Origin: Leishmania donovani
Lineage: Eukaryota; Euglenozoa; Kinetoplastea; Trypanosomatida; Trypanosomatidae
Assembly: GCF_000227135.1 (NCBI RefSeq)
Contig: NC_018233.1
Coordinates: 451,958 to 515,957 of the forward strand
DNA length: 64,000 nt
Reading direction: 5' to 3'
A program made the translations under genes and the position numbers. A model generated the notes under the pieces. That model ran no database searches. It was not told the DNA's origin and was given only the letters and a program-made list of their open reading frames with translations. Positions 20,057 through 30,553 of this stretch are shown in pieces. Position 1 is the stretch's first letter. Every line of letters starts with the position of its first letter.

Positions 20057-22670
20057 GTCGAGCAGGTGCCGCCGAAGCAGGAAAAGAGTGAAGGCGAAAG
20101 GGGAGGGGGAAGGGCGGACGGCGCCGCATCGCGGTTAGGCAGACATGCTGCCCTCCGTGTACGCGCCGCGTTCTGCGCGAGCGCTCACGCCCTTCCTTCT
20201 TCCTCTCCTCACAGCCTACCGCACGGCTCGGGCCTGCGGGTGGGAGGAGGAGGGCGCCGTTGCACAGCCACACGTCTAAGAGCGGCTCTTCTCTCTGTCT
20301 GGTGCGGTTTGCTGCTCCGTTTCTGCGGGTGCGCGCGTGTATGTACGCTGGGCACGCCGGCCGACACACCAACAGGACACCCTTCTCTCTTCTGCACCGC
20401 AGCGACACGCGTCCTCATCGCTAAATTTCTGTTTATGCGTTTTCCATGTCTCTGAAGAGTTGGCAATGAGGGCGCTCCGGCAAACGGTGCCTGACACGTC
20501 CCTCTCCCGTCCTCCGCTCCCCTCCGTGACGCCGGTGCAGCAGCTGCTGCTGCTGCGCGCGTCGTGGCCACAACAATTGGGGAGGAGGGGGGAGGGATAG
20601 GCAGGCGGATATCCGTTGATGTTTCCGTTTTCTGCGGCGGCTGCCCTGTGTCTGTGTACGCGCCTGTGTGCCTGTCGCCCGTGTGCGAGTGGCTCCTCAC
20701 GTCTTTTTCCGGCTGTTGCGGCCAGCGACGTCGTCACGGTGATGGGGTCATGGCGCGTGCATTTTCACTCGGCCCGCCCACCCGCCAGACGGAAAGCCTG
20801 CTGACGGTCTTGCGCCCTTCAGCTGGCCGCCTTGGCTCCCCCCTCCCCCGAGTGCCTCCCCTCTTCCTCTGCACCCATCTCCCGCGCGATCTCTGGCACA
20901 CCCCTCAGCGCACACGAACGCAGCGAGCCTTCATCATCGGCATCGTCTTATGCTTTGCGCATGCGTGCAGGTGTGTGCGCTGGGGCACGCGTATCCGCCT
21001 TTTTCATGTTGCTGCCACATATTGTTTTTCCTTTTTTGGACCTGCTCCACAGGAGTTGCTGATCACGATGCGGATGGAACCCTCGCCCGCGCCTCTGCCA
21101 CACCACCTCCCCTCCATTGCACGCATGAGCTTGTGAAGAGACTTGCGTGTGAGAGTGTGCCGTTGTCGATGCACCTCCCCCCTTCACCCCCACCCACCCC
21201 TCCCTTCTGTTGGCGCGTGCATCATCAACGACGTGCCGAGCCCAAAACTCTGTACCGCGGCATTAAATCTCTTGACATCTTCTTGTGGTGTGTGCTTGCG
21301 TGTGCGTGTGTGCCGCGACGACGTGGGAGGGAGGGGGGAGCGCAGAGCGGTGTGGCGCTACGCATGTCGGCCATCAGATCCTGGATGGCGTTGCGTCGGA
21401 GCCACCCGCGGCCGCGGACACGTTTGTGGCACCCGTATGACAGGCGAAGCGTCCGCGTGCCTCGAACCTGTCCCACCCACGCCCCGGCCTTCACAGCGCC
21501 CACTGCTGGTGTGGCGGGGAGCCTGAGAGCCGCCCCTCCCCCCCCCCCGAGCGGGGATGCGCCAAGGCGGCGGACCTGCGAGGCGGCGGTGCGGGCAGAG
21601 GTTGAGGCAGGGGCCGTGCGCCGATGGCTGCGTCGGCGCATTGCTGTGCCGCGTGTGTCGACGGCCGGGCGTCGAGTGGCGCGGCGTTGAGCTCGTGCTC
21701 TGCGGCAAATACATGGACGCGTGAAAGAAATGTAACGCTGTACCTCTTTGTTGACGTCTCTGTGTGTGCTTGTGCATGACAGTGTCTGTGCGGTGGCGGC
21801 GCAGTTCTGCCGCACACATCTCACATCATCGTCATAGCTGCCGGCTGCTGCAGCGGTGTGCGTTGCTTCCTCCACCGCACTGTTATCACGAGCGTCAATA
21901 CTACGAAAAAAAAAAACACTCTGACACCTACACACACACGCGCACGCCACCTCTTCCACCCCACCACCCAACGCACCCGCCTCAGCGATATTGACGCCTG
22001 TCTCGCTTTCCTTCCATGCATCGCATGTCTCTCGTGAGCCCACTCCGCTCAGGCCTCCGTCTGCGTGTCGTTCTGTGCACCGATGCGAGCATCGACCGCA
22101 TGCGCTACGGTGCAGATATGCACGCAGACGCCGGCACGACATCCACACGACACCCCGTACACGCATCCGAACATGACGCTGTGCCACATGCCTCATCTGA
22201 TGAGGAGACGGATGAGCTTCGCTGATCGCAGCGCAAAGGAGGGGGGTGGGCGTCACAAGTGGTGCGCCCTGACCGCATCCTGTTCTTGCCGTGGTCTCAG
22301 GGGCACCACCCGCCGCGGCCATCGTCACCACAGCCGCCTCACCGAACCTCATCTACGCGGGCGTATATGCGCACCCCTACCCCTGTATGTCTTTCACAGC
22401 ATCGGCGTTGGACGCGCTTACGCCATTACGCTGTCGCCGCCGTTCTCTCACCCTTCCACGCCAACCCCCTCCCCGTTCATCTCTCGTGCGTCTCCCCGCA
22501 TTCTGAATACGGTGTGCGCCATCCTCACAAGCACAACAGGAAACAGCGCGGGAGAGTGGGAGCTCGGCACGCATTCGTGGCCCTCCCCCCTCCAGTCTCT
22601 CGCCGCACACGCGCACACTTCTGTCCGTCTGCCCGTCTCTGCAATCACGTTCCTTCGACCTTCTCTGCTG
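20057..22670. other. Long intergenic region with SIDER copy D
   Basis: 2.6 kb without a supported gene. It holds the 3' UTR of the preceding gene, SIDER copy D at 21317-21715, several pyrimidine-rich tracts (about 21170-21215 and 22440-22500), and a short A-run at 21905-21916. Overlapping short frames on both strands are not convincing. Confidence 0.6.
21317..21715 (+). repeat. SIDER2-like degenerate retroposon, copy D (5'-truncated)
   Basis: It begins abruptly at CGACGACGTGGGAGGGAGGG, lacking the first ~70 bases present in copies A and E. It continues through the polyC tract to GAGCTCGTGCTCTGCGGC. It is intact across the segment missing in the gap of copy E and so serves as a template to size that gap. 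It is in sense orientation. Confidence 0.7.
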
Positions 22671-23492
22671 ATGTCGCGCGTAGTCGTGATGGCACTTGCG
22701 CTGTCCTTCGCCATGGCAGCCGCGCTTGCCGTCACCGCCGTGCAGAGCGGTAGCTGCATCTTCCTCACCTCTCCGCCGTCGTACACGTTCATTGGCGGCG
22801 GGTTTCACATGCAACTCGCGCTTGAGTATCCTCTGCCGGCCAAGGACGTGCGCCTCAGCTTCGACCTCCCCAAGTCTTTCTTCGTTGATGAGGCGGAGGC
22901 CGAGCAGCTCTACCGGATGGAGGTGCTCTCTGCCGACCCGATGACGCAGGGAACGGCCGCTGTCGTCGTGGCCGACGTGACGCGCGCCTACTCGCCGCTG
23001 CGCATGTCGTCCCGGTATGCTTTCGACATTGAGGCCCCCGTGTTCAAGGTCAACTACACGACAAACCATGTGGAGCTGACCTTCCAGCAGCTGGGCGGCG
23101 ATGGCGCGGGTAGCGCGCTTGACGCGTACCTGGCGGAGGACGGTGCGCAGGCGCAGGTCCCCTTTCGAGCGCGCCTCGTCATTCCGATACACTCCCGCTA
23201 CGAAGTCCTGGACACCAAGACGCCCTTCTCATTGCTGCGCTTCATCACTGGTGAGGGTGCCTACGTGCGCCGGTGCTTGACGAGGGTGGACGTGGCCGGC
23301 CGTGCTGACTCGCGCTGCTTAACAGGCGCGTACCGCTCCAGCGCCACTGTGGCCAAATCAGAGGAGAAACCACATTACAAGCACTGTCTCGACCTGCCCG
23401 TCGGTCTGCTGGCCGACCTTCCGTACGTGTACCACGCGCTTATGGGGCTCCTGGTGGCTGGCGCCGCCCTCGTTATCCTCGCTATTCGTTAG
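22671..23492 (+). CDS. PIG-X/PBN1-like subunit of GPI mannosyltransferase I
   Basis: A 273-residue type I membrane protein. It has a hydrophobic signal peptide (about 1-25), a lumenal beta-rich domain, and a single C-terminal transmembrane helix (about 252-273) ending almost at the C-terminus. The segment VPFRARLVIPIHSRYEVL resembles the conserved H-x-RY region of PIG-X and yeast Pbn1, which stabilise the catalytic subunit PIG-M that adds the first mannose to GPI anchors in the ER. Size and topology fit the family. GPI anchors and free GPI glycolipids are abundant on Leishmania, so the role is plausible. The frame is open upstream to 22065, but the signal peptide begins at the ATG at 22671. 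The assignment rests on one motif plus topology. Confidence 0.65.
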   Translation: MSRVVVMALALSFAMAAALAVTAVQSGSCIFLTSPPSYTFIGGGFHMQLALEYPLPAKDVRLSFDLPKSFFVDEAEAEQLYRMEVLSADPMTQGTAAVVVADVTRAYSPLRMSSRYAFDIEAPVFKVNYTTNHVELTFQQLGGDGAGSALDAYLAEDGAQAQVPFRARLVIPIHSRYEVLDTKTPFSLLRFITGEGAYVRRCLTRVDVAGRADSRCLTGAYRSSATVAKSEEKPHYKHCLDLPVGLLADLPYVYHALMGLLVAGAALVILAIR

Positions 23493-24315
23493 CTGAGCTG
23501 CATGTGTCTGCGAGCACAGCCATCGGTGATTGTTGCGCGCGATACGCGATGAGACGTGCCCTTCCTCTGGGTGCGCACTGGCCATTCTAGTACCACTGTG
23601 TATCGCGTTCCCTAGTCGTCTTCGGCACACCACGCAACCGCCCTCGCTGCACCCTCAAGTCTCTCACTGCACGTGTGCATTCCTGTGTCGGTTGGTGTCG
23701 TGCAGGAATGGAAGGACACCGCTGCAGATGCGTGCGCGCGCGCATCTACGCGTGAAGGATCGGCGGTGGTGGTGTTGGCGGTGATGACACCACGGACGTA
23801 AACACACACGCACGCTCTCTGTCTCTCTCGGGGTGTCGCTGCTCGCGGCACCGCCGCCTCCTCCGCTGTCTCTCACGCTGGCTTGGGCACGTTGCAGATT
23901 CCCACGTAAATTGCCGTGCCGCAAGGAGATGTGGCCCTGCGCACGCCAACGGTCGGCGCAGAACCTACCGTCGTGCGCTGCCTTTGCTTTCTCCGCTTGT
24001 GCTGGCACTTCCTCTGCACTGACGGACACCATCTGTGATGACTCCTTCCCACTCCCACCCGCCGCCCCGCCCTCCAGCACGGACTACCCTTTTCTCCCTC
24101 TATCTGTCCATCCCTGTGTGTTTGTGTGTGCCGCTGAGACGACGCACGCGCTTGTCATCGTCCCTTTTCCTCTCGGCTTCCTCTCTCGTCGTTAAAGCGG
24201 GGCACACGACCGCCCTTCACACAAGCGCCTTCACGCACGCGCTCGCTGCGCTGCCGCCACGCAAGCATACGGCGGTTGCGGTTTGCCTTCGCAGAGCACC
24301 GGCTACACGAGCACA
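23493..24315. other. Intergenic region
   Basis: 0.8 kb with no supported gene, ending in a strong polypyrimidine tract (24158-24190). Confidence 0.6.
24158..24197 (+). promoter_or_regulatory. Candidate trans-splice acceptor
   Basis: A C/T-rich tract is followed by the AG at 24196-24197. The first ATG downstream is 24316, which begins the WD40 gene. This fits a 5' UTR of about 120 bases. Confidence 0.5.
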
Positions 24316-25305
24316 ATGAACGGCGCACTCACGCCGCGCCAGGAGGTGCAGCTCCCGCACGCGCCGGCGCTGCTCTATAACAATCTGCAGCCGCACGGAG
24401 GTGGCGCGTACGTGTCATACGCAACGGACTCCGCCGTGTATACGGTCCGGGCGTCGACAGGGGCTCCGTGCTTCAAGCCCCTTCGCTTTCCATGTGGTCA
24501 AGTACAGCACCTCGCCGCCTTGCAAGATGACGCAGAGCAGAACATCATTGTCGTAGTTGTCCTGTCCGCCTGCATGGCCGTCATCGTTGTGAACGGGCGA
24601 CAGGTACACGTGCTACCAGAAAAGGGCGGCGACACGGCGCTCACCTGCGCAGCTGTGGCGCGTGTGGCGGGAAAAGACGAGATGGTTGTGGCGGTCGGCG
24701 CATCAAACGGAATCCCGCTGTGCTGCCGGTGCACCCTCGACGGGCACCCGGTGGCGTCCGCGGAGGTCACTGCGCCAGTGCAAGCGCATGCACAGCGCAG
24801 CATCACGGCCTTGGATCTCGAAGCCGTGGGAAAGGCGTCGCGTGTCGAGATGGCATCGGGCGACGCCGGCGGCCACGTGGTTCTCTGGGCCGACAGCAAT
24901 CCCACGCACACGATCCCACCCGAGAGCGATACCGACGCCGTCACGTGCGTGCGGCTGGTCTCCGTCAGCAACACCGTCGCTGTGGCGTACGGTGGAGGAC
25001 AAATCAAGCTCATTCAGCGTAGCAGCGGCGCCGTCACCATCGCCATCCAGGCCCACTCCCGCTGGATCAACGCGATGGTATACAGCGCCGCCCGGCACTG
25101 GCTGGCGTCTGCCGCCGAGGACGGGCAGATATCGGTGTGGGATGTCACCTCCGTTGACCCGAATCGCGTCTGCATCGCGAGTGGTACCGTCACGAATGAG
25201 CTGCCCACCGGGCTGGCGTTCCTGAGCAACATGGGTGACCTTCTTGCTGCGTCGTACGATGTAGTCAAGCTTCGGTGTTTTCCTCTTCCCGGCAAGGGGC
25301 GCTAG
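24316..25305 (+). CDS. WDR54-like WD40 beta-propeller protein
   Basis: A 329-residue protein with degenerate WD repeats throughout. Recognisable blades include GDAGGHVVLWAD, YGGGQIKLIQRSSGAV and LASAAEDGQISVWDV. Whole-length similarity to WDR54 is suggested by the N-terminal ALLYNNL, by the order of a gly-gln blade followed by QAHSRWINAMVYS and then the SAAEDG blade, and by the ending ASYDVVKLRCF (WDR54 ends similarly with a YDL...RF segment, from memory). WDR54 is a poorly studied protein linked to signalling and cilia. No enzyme activity is expected; the propeller is a binding platform. The in-frame TTG at 24283 is not a credible start, and the ATG at 24316 is the first after the splice signal. 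Confidence 0.7.
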   Translation: MNGALTPRQEVQLPHAPALLYNNLQPHGGGAYVSYATDSAVYTVRASTGAPCFKPLRFPCGQVQHLAALQDDAEQNIIVVVVLSACMAVIVVNGRQVHVLPEKGGDTALTCAAVARVAGKDEMVVAVGASNGIPLCCRCTLDGHPVASAEVTAPVQAHAQRSITALDLEAVGKASRVEMASGDAGGHVVLWADSNPTHTIPPESDTDAVTCVRLVSVSNTVAVAYGGGQIKLIQRSSGAVTIAIQAHSRWINAMVYSAARHWLASAAEDGQISVWDVTSVDPNRVCIASGTVTNELPTGLAFLSNMGDLLAASYDVVKLRCFPLPGKGR

Positions 25306-25729
25306 CGTGACCCGCACAGGTAACGGGCTCCCAGGTGCTTGCAGGAGGGCGGCACGGCTGCATTTGCGAAACCAAAAACGAAGCGGCGCAAGACCAGCGA
25401 AGAATCGAAGAGGAGAACAAAACACAGCGAGATGCACGCGCAGAGAGCGCGGATATCGATGTGGTGATGTAGCCGCAGCCCGGCCGTCGCAGGGGAGGGG
25501 CGAGGGCGGAGAAGTGTTCTACGCGTTGCGTGCCGCTCACACTGTGCAGAGCAACCGTATCGTGGCCTCGGGCAACGCACATGAGTACTATACCGAGCAA
25601 CAAATCCGCCTCATTGACTGTCATGCGCACGTGCAACTGTGCACCTCTTCTCTACTCTTCCTCTTCTCCTCGGTGCTGCCGCTGCGCTCAGCAGACAACT
25701 CATCTCTGCTGCCTCTCTACCGCGCATCG
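25306..25729. other. Intergenic region with splice signal
   Basis: 424 bases with no gene. The polypyrimidine tract at about 25643-25689, followed by the AG at 25690-25691, precedes the ATG at 25730 by 38 bases and marks the frame upstream of it as untranslated. Confidence 0.6.
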
Positions 25730-27988
25730 ATGTCGCTGACGGACATAGAGGAGGCCGAGACAGTGGAGCTGCTCTCCGAGGACAGCTGCTCAACTATGTC
25801 TGCCTCTTCTCAGGATGTCGGGGCCACCACGGCCGATACGTCTCTGCCGCTGACCGCTAACGCAAATGAGGAACAACTGCGCCGCCGCACGCTGCACGAG
25901 TGTGCCTGTATTCCAGAGCTTGGGCCACAGACCGCGTGGCTCGAGGAGAGCGGCGCCGCAGGCAACGGACCGTCTGCATCGACAACGGAGATGAACTGGG
26001 ATGTCGCGCACGCTGACCACATCATTGTTGCTGTGCGGTGGCGGGTGGCGCTGACTTCACCTGGCACAGGAAGCCCCTCACTTCACACAACCCCGTGGGT
26101 GCCGTATGCGGTGCCCCTCGCCAAGATGATCGCCTCCAGGACAACGGCCGCGGCGGACACAGCGAGCACTGTCACGAGCACTGCCAGCAGCAGCGGCGGT
26201 GGCAGCAGCGCGATACTGCAGCCCCTCGGCTCCGTGCAGCTGCCCCTAGGACGCTCGATGTTCCTCCTCGCTGCGCAGCTTTCCCCTCTCGTTCCATGCG
26301 TGTGGGACAGCGGCGTTGCAGCGGAGAGCCTTGTCAGCGTGGCTGCCTCCATCTCACGAGCGCAGTGTACACTGCACCTCCACTACGCGGCAGCAAAGAC
26401 ACCGCAGGCGCCATCCTCGCTGCGAGCCCGTCCCGTGTGTCGCTCCTTCGATGTGTTTGCGATCTCCCCAACGACGGCGCTCCTCGGTGTCGCCTTGCAG
26501 CCTCACCAGCGCTACCACATCAAGCGGAAGCGCGGTACCGGCAAGTCCGCCCACACCTCGGAGGATCAACCGTGCGATGCGAAAGGCGTCCTCACCTTGC
26601 GAGTGGGACCATACTGCCACGTGGATGTGGCGCTGGACGGGTTGCCTTCTGAGCCTCATGTCAGCGGCAGTGCCGGCACGTGCCCCTCCATCACTATCAA
26701 CACATACAATGGTCGTCATGCGCACGCCACGCGGAGTGGTCAGACGCAAGACAGCCCGGCAGTGCACCGGACGTCGGCATGTCGGAGTGGCGTTGCACGC
26801 GAACACCCCGCGGCGGTGACGCAGCTGCAGCGCGGCTCGACGACGTCTCTCATCACCGGCGACAGCACCGCCGTCTTGGCGACGATGTCTGACATGTCGG
26901 ACCACGTCGCGCTGAGCGAGGCCAGTGGGCATGAGCACGACGGCCCTGTCGTCGCCGGGAGCCAGGAGGTGGCCGCCGCGCCGTCGCGCACGACCATCAC
27001 AGGGTCCCTCAAGCGGCAGCGGTCAACTGCGGCTCGAGGACGCGCTGCTGAAGCGGTGGTCCGGCAAGTCGACAACGCGAAAGCTGTGGAGGGAGGCGAT
27101 GATGACGAGGCAGACGCAGCCGCGTCGCACTCCGTCGCCACGACGCCCAGCGCGATCGTTCTCTTCACGACAGGGATGCGGCTCAGCGATGTGGAGGAGA
27201 AGACGTTGAAGGAGCTCGGTGCCCTCGTGAACCCGCATCTGCGCCTGGCACGCTACGCCCGCGTCCTTGTAGCGCAGCGGCCGCTCGCGCGCAGTGTGAA
27301 GCTGCTCACCGTCCTGCCCTACGTCCAAGATGTGGTGCATCAGAGCTGGCTCGACGCGGTGCTGCGCACCCGCACCCTCGACCTCCCGCTGGAGGGATTC
27401 GCCTACAAGGAGCGGAAGATTGCCGGCAGCATCGAGAGCGAGAACAGCTTCGACCTGCGTGAAACAATGAGCAAGGCCCCGACGGAGCGCCAGCGGCTCT
27501 TCGCGCAGCAGCGCTTCTGGGTGCACAAGTCCGCGGCCCCGCAGGAGCCGCCGATGAACGATCTGAAGACGGTGGTGGCGGCCTCGGGCGGCATCATCAC
27601 GCGGTGCGTTCTCGACGCAGACGTTCTCGTCCTGCCCAAGCACAAGCCCACCCTATCGTGTTGGCGTGGTATTGCGCAGCAGCTCGGCGGAACCGGCGGG
27701 GCGTCGGCCTCGTCCGCGTCCGCGGCCCCGACGCTCGCACAGCGCAAGCAAGCCGGCGTCTTGTTTGTGGTGCCAGACGACATCTTCAAGTGTGTGCTGC
27801 AGCAGCGCCGTCTCTCCGCCTCCTCCATCACTCTTCCACGTCAGCTCCTGACGGAGGCCGCCGCCACTAGAGGCACAACCGGCGCGGCCAGAGTTGGCCG
27901 ACGCCCCTCTCAGCCAACACGGAAGACGCCGCGCGCCTCCACGACGCAGCGGTCTCCACATCGTAAATCGTGCAAGCGCTCGCAGTAG
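25730..27988 (+). CDS. FHA-like plus tandem-BRCT protein, MDC1/NBS1-style
   Basis: A 752-residue protein. The C-terminal part carries two BRCT-like repeats. The first, at about 474-565, has AIVLFTTGMRLSDVEEKTL followed by VLPYVQDVVHQSWLDAVL with the characteristic W. The second, at about 585-700, contains a VVAASGGIITR core followed by LVLPKHKPT and FVVPDDIFKCVLQ. The N-terminal region (about 85-310) has a pattern reminiscent of a divergent FHA domain, with LGRSMFLLA, SISRAQCTLHLHYA and HQRYHIKRKRG. BRCT pairs bind phosphoserine and FHA domains bind phosphothreonine, both central to DNA-damage signalling. The middle is disordered and Ser/Thr-rich, and the basic tail is a likely nuclear signal. 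The BRCT call is firm; the FHA call is tentative. The function is inferred as a genome-maintenance adaptor. Confidence 0.75.
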   Translation: MSLTDIEEAETVELLSEDSCSTMSASSQDVGATTADTSLPLTANANEEQLRRRTLHECACIPELGPQTAWLEESGAAGNGPSASTTEMNWDVAHADHIIVAVRWRVALTSPGTGSPSLHTTPWVPYAVPLAKMIASRTTAAADTASTVTSTASSSGGGSSAILQPLGSVQLPLGRSMFLLAAQLSPLVPCVWDSGVAAESLVSVAASISRAQCTLHLHYAAAKTPQAPSSLRARPVCRSFDVFAISPTTALLGVALQPHQRYHIKRKRGTGKSAHTSEDQPCDAKGVLTLRVGPYCHVDVALDGLPSEPHVSGSAGTCPSITINTYNGRHAHATRSGQTQDSPAVHRTSACRSGVAREHPAAVTQLQRGSTTSLITGDSTAVLATMSDMSDHVALSEASGHEHDGPVVAGSQEVAAAPSRTTITGSLKRQRSTAARGRAAEAVVRQVDNAKAVEGGDDDEADAAASHSVATTPSAIVLFTTGMRLSDVEEKTLKELGALVNPHLRLARYARVLVAQRPLARSVKLLTVLPYVQDVVHQSWLDAVLRTRTLDLPLEGFAYKERKIAGSIESENSFDLRETMSKAPTERQRLFAQQRFWVHKSAAPQEPPMNDLKTVVAASGGIITRCVLDADVLVLPKHKPTLSCWRGIAQQLGGTGGASASSASAAPTLAQRKQAGVLFVVPDDIFKCVLQQRRLSASSITLPRQLLTEAAATRGTTGAARVGRRPSQPTRKTPRASTTQRSPHRKSCKRSQ

Positions 27989-28433
27989 TGGTCGGGTCCC
28001 ACGAGGCTGGTATCAGAGCATGCGTATAGGTATGAGTTCGTGCATAGACGCAGCCCAACATAGATAGCGTCGCGGGCACGACAACAAAGAGAGCGGTGAG
28101 GAGGGGTACCGTCTATCCAGACTCCAATGCCCCTCCCTTCCCCGCCCGCATCCGCGGCAACCGCGGCCGTGTTGATCTATCGGGTGGTGCGTACGCCGGC
28201 GTCATCGGCGAGCGTGAACGCGCGCGGTAAAAGAAAAGCGAGCGACACACCCGCACGCCCGCACGCATGGCAGTGGGCCTGAGCACTCCAACTGTTGCCC
28301 CTCTCTCCATCCTTCTCTCGTTCTCGATGCGTTTCGCGATGCCAGCCGCTCCGCCGCCGTTGTATTGCGCTTATTTGGTGGTCTTCGTGGCATAGGAGAA
28401 GGTGGAAAGGCCATCGCAGGCAGGTAGACACAC
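27989..28433. other. Intergenic region
   Basis: 445 bases, no gene. A pyrimidine-rich tract at about 28286-28325 is the likely processing signal. Confidence 0.6.
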
Positions 28434-29999
28434 ATGGCTCTCAGACAGCTTTCGCTGGCACCTCACGGCGTGCGTCGCGGTCTCTCTTTTGCGCTGTGCA
28501 CCTCTATCACACTCGGATGCACAATGTCTGTGCGCCACGGCTGTTGTATCCACCGCCTGTGCGAAGCGCCCGTAGCTCCGTCGAGCACAAATACCAACTT
28601 CGCAGTCGCGTCAGCCGTCGGTGGCGCCGCGTCGCGCTCGACATCCACGGCATGCTCCTCACCGCTCTTCTGGTTTGAACTGGATCGGCTTCCACCGCAG
28701 CTGCAACGCGAGTTTGACGTCGACGCGAACCAACGCGCTCTCCGCCATCTGTGGCGCCCCACACGCGCGGGCACCGACAGTGATGGCGCCTCAGCAGTCC
28801 CGTTCAACCTGCCCGTGACGCCATCCAGTGTTCACCCGGTCGTCTGGCGCTGCACCCACTGCCAGTCGCAGTGGTCCGCCCGACCATCCGACCGCACGAA
28901 CCCTCAACTCGCTGATGCGCACCGATGCCCGCGTTGCTACGGCGGCCAACGTTTACCCGCTGGATCGCCCGACACCCCAACCTCGCCAGATGCTGGAGCA
29001 CAGCCGGGACCGTCCTCTCGGCCGTCCACCGCCGCCACCGGCGTCGGCCTCTTGTGTGACTCCTACCCTTTCCTCGCTGCGCAATGGGACCCGCTGCGCA
29101 ACCAACTCCTGCAGAATCAGGTGCTACAGTCTGTGACGGAGGTGCGCACGTCCTCTGCCTCGATGGTGTGGTGGCGCTGCCCACTTTGCTTGTCTCCGTG
29201 GCTGGAATCCGTATCGAGTCGGGTGGCGCGATACGGTCTCGCCATGCAGCGTCACTCTGTGCCCTCGAAGCCAAGCCTTTCACGCACGGGCACCACCCCT
29301 GGTAACGACCCTAGCAGGCCCGCTGGCGAGCTCGTGCTTCTCTGCCCGTCGTGTGAGCGTCGCGGTGCGAGTTCCAGTGGCGCCATAAGCCCCGCCAGCC
29401 CGCGACGCTGGCTGGCTGATGACGCCCTGCTCCTCGGCGAAGCGCTCCTGCGTCCACATCAAGACCCGCAGCGAGTCTCGCTGACAAGCGAAACGATGCT
29501 CCAGTGGCGGTGCCGCAGCTGCCAGTTCGAGTACGCCGCCACGGTAGCGAACCGGTTCCTTCGTCATGAGCGATGCCCGCAGTGCTCCGGGAGGACGAAA
29601 AGCATGCACAACCTGCTGGTGGTGCAGCGGCCTGATGTGGTGAGGGAGGTGAGCAAGCACATCTCACGTACGCGGCTGCGCTACATCACCATCCACGACG
29701 ACGTCGAGCTCCCCTTTGTGTGTCGCACCTGTTACGCGCCGTACCGCATGACAGCGCGTGCCCGCTGCGCCGTGCCGCGTGGTGTACCGGCGTGCTCTAA
29801 GTGCTTCCTAACGAGCTCACAAGTACTCACCGAGGCTCAGCATCAGCACCAGCACGGAGGCGCCAAGGCGCTCTCGGCCCGCGCGCGGCGACGGGTGCGG
29901 CAGAGGGCACTGCAACTCAGCCGCAGCCACCGCCATCGGGAGCGACTCGCTGCCACGCTGAATGAGCTCAGCCACCACGACAACGCCTTGAAGGACTGA
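28434..29999 (+). CDS. Protein with four treble-clef zinc-ribbon units (DUF4379-like)
   Basis: A 521-residue protein built from repeated zinc-ribbon units of the form W-x-C-x2-C-x3-[WY]...C-P-x-C. They begin near residue 138 (WRCTHCQSQW, closing HRCPRC), 246 (WWRCPLCLSPW, closing LLCPSC), 358 (WRCRSCQFEY, closing ERCPQC) and 428 (FVCRTCYAPY, closing PACSKC). Each unit is preceded by a helical lead, of which YPFLAAQWDPLRN best matches the DUF4379 consensus of P-x-LA-x2-W-x-P...N. Such domains are thought to bind nucleic acid. The Arg/Ser-rich N-terminus could be a mitochondrial presequence, so a role in kinetoplastid mitochondrial RNA or ribosome biology is possible but unproven. The C-terminus is basic and helical. 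ATGs at 28434 and 28524 are both usable starts. Confidence 0.75.
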   Translation: MALRQLSLAPHGVRRGLSFALCTSITLGCTMSVRHGCCIHRLCEAPVAPSSTNTNFAVASAVGGAASRSTSTACSSPLFWFELDRLPPQLQREFDVDANQRALRHLWRPTRAGTDSDGASAVPFNLPVTPSSVHPVVWRCTHCQSQWSARPSDRTNPQLADAHRCPRCYGGQRLPAGSPDTPTSPDAGAQPGPSSRPSTAATGVGLLCDSYPFLAAQWDPLRNQLLQNQVLQSVTEVRTSSASMVWWRCPLCLSPWLESVSSRVARYGLAMQRHSVPSKPSLSRTGTTPGNDPSRPAGELVLLCPSCERRGASSSGAISPASPRRWLADDALLLGEALLRPHQDPQRVSLTSETMLQWRCRSCQFEYAATVANRFLRHERCPQCSGRTKSMHNLLVVQRPDVVREVSKHISRTRLRYITIHDDVELPFVCRTCYAPYRMTARARCAVPRGVPACSKCFLTSSQVLTEAQHQHQHGGAKALSARARRRVRQRALQLSRSHRHRERLAATLNELSHHDNALKD

Positions 30000-30178
30000 A
30001 CACACGGACACGTGCGTCGCCCTGCGTCTCTGTCTTCACGTAACACGTGGTGGGTGACGATACAGCGGAAATTTCCCTAGACCTCATTGCCGTTGATGGA
30101 TGTAAGCGCGAGGGCGGAGGGCGCATCGCCGACCATGTCCGACCTCCACACCGGAAAACGAGGGCAAGACACCCTTCT

Positions 30179-30216
<38 letters not shown>

Positions 30217-30553
30217 TGTGTGCCTCTTGTAATCTCTCGGACACCATGATGATGCATGACTGGCGAAGAGCGGCAGGCAGGAACCTCCTGCCCACCCACC
30301 CCTGTCTCGCAGCCGCGACATATTCACCTCCCCCATCTGCGCCTACCCCACTCCCCTCCCGAACTCCTCCTCCTCCTGCCAACCTTCCTCGTCACACCTT
30401 CGGCGCGCACACCCCCACCCTTCCACTCGGATTAGGGCGGAGGGCCACATCAGTCAGCGCCGTCTTCGCCTTCGCATTATTTTTTGTGCCGAGGCCGATT
30501 CCCTGTGCCTCTGTCTCGCTCCTACATACCACTCACTCCTGCCTGCCATCACC
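30000..30553. other. Intergenic region
   Basis: 0.55 kb, no gene. It contains a (TG)17 run and a C/T-rich stretch at about 30320-30550 that forms the leader of the next gene. Confidence 0.6.
30181..30214. repeat. (TG)17 microsatellite
   Basis: 34 bases of uninterrupted TG dinucleotide, the longest pure run in the window. Confidence 0.9.

Noticed and set aside
22065..22670. N-terminal extension of the PIG-X-like protein
   Set aside because: It would place 200 low-complexity residues before a clear signal peptide.
30181..30214. (TG)17 as an interstitial telomere
   Set aside because: Trypanosomatid telomere repeat is TTAGGG; this is a plain dinucleotide microsatellite.
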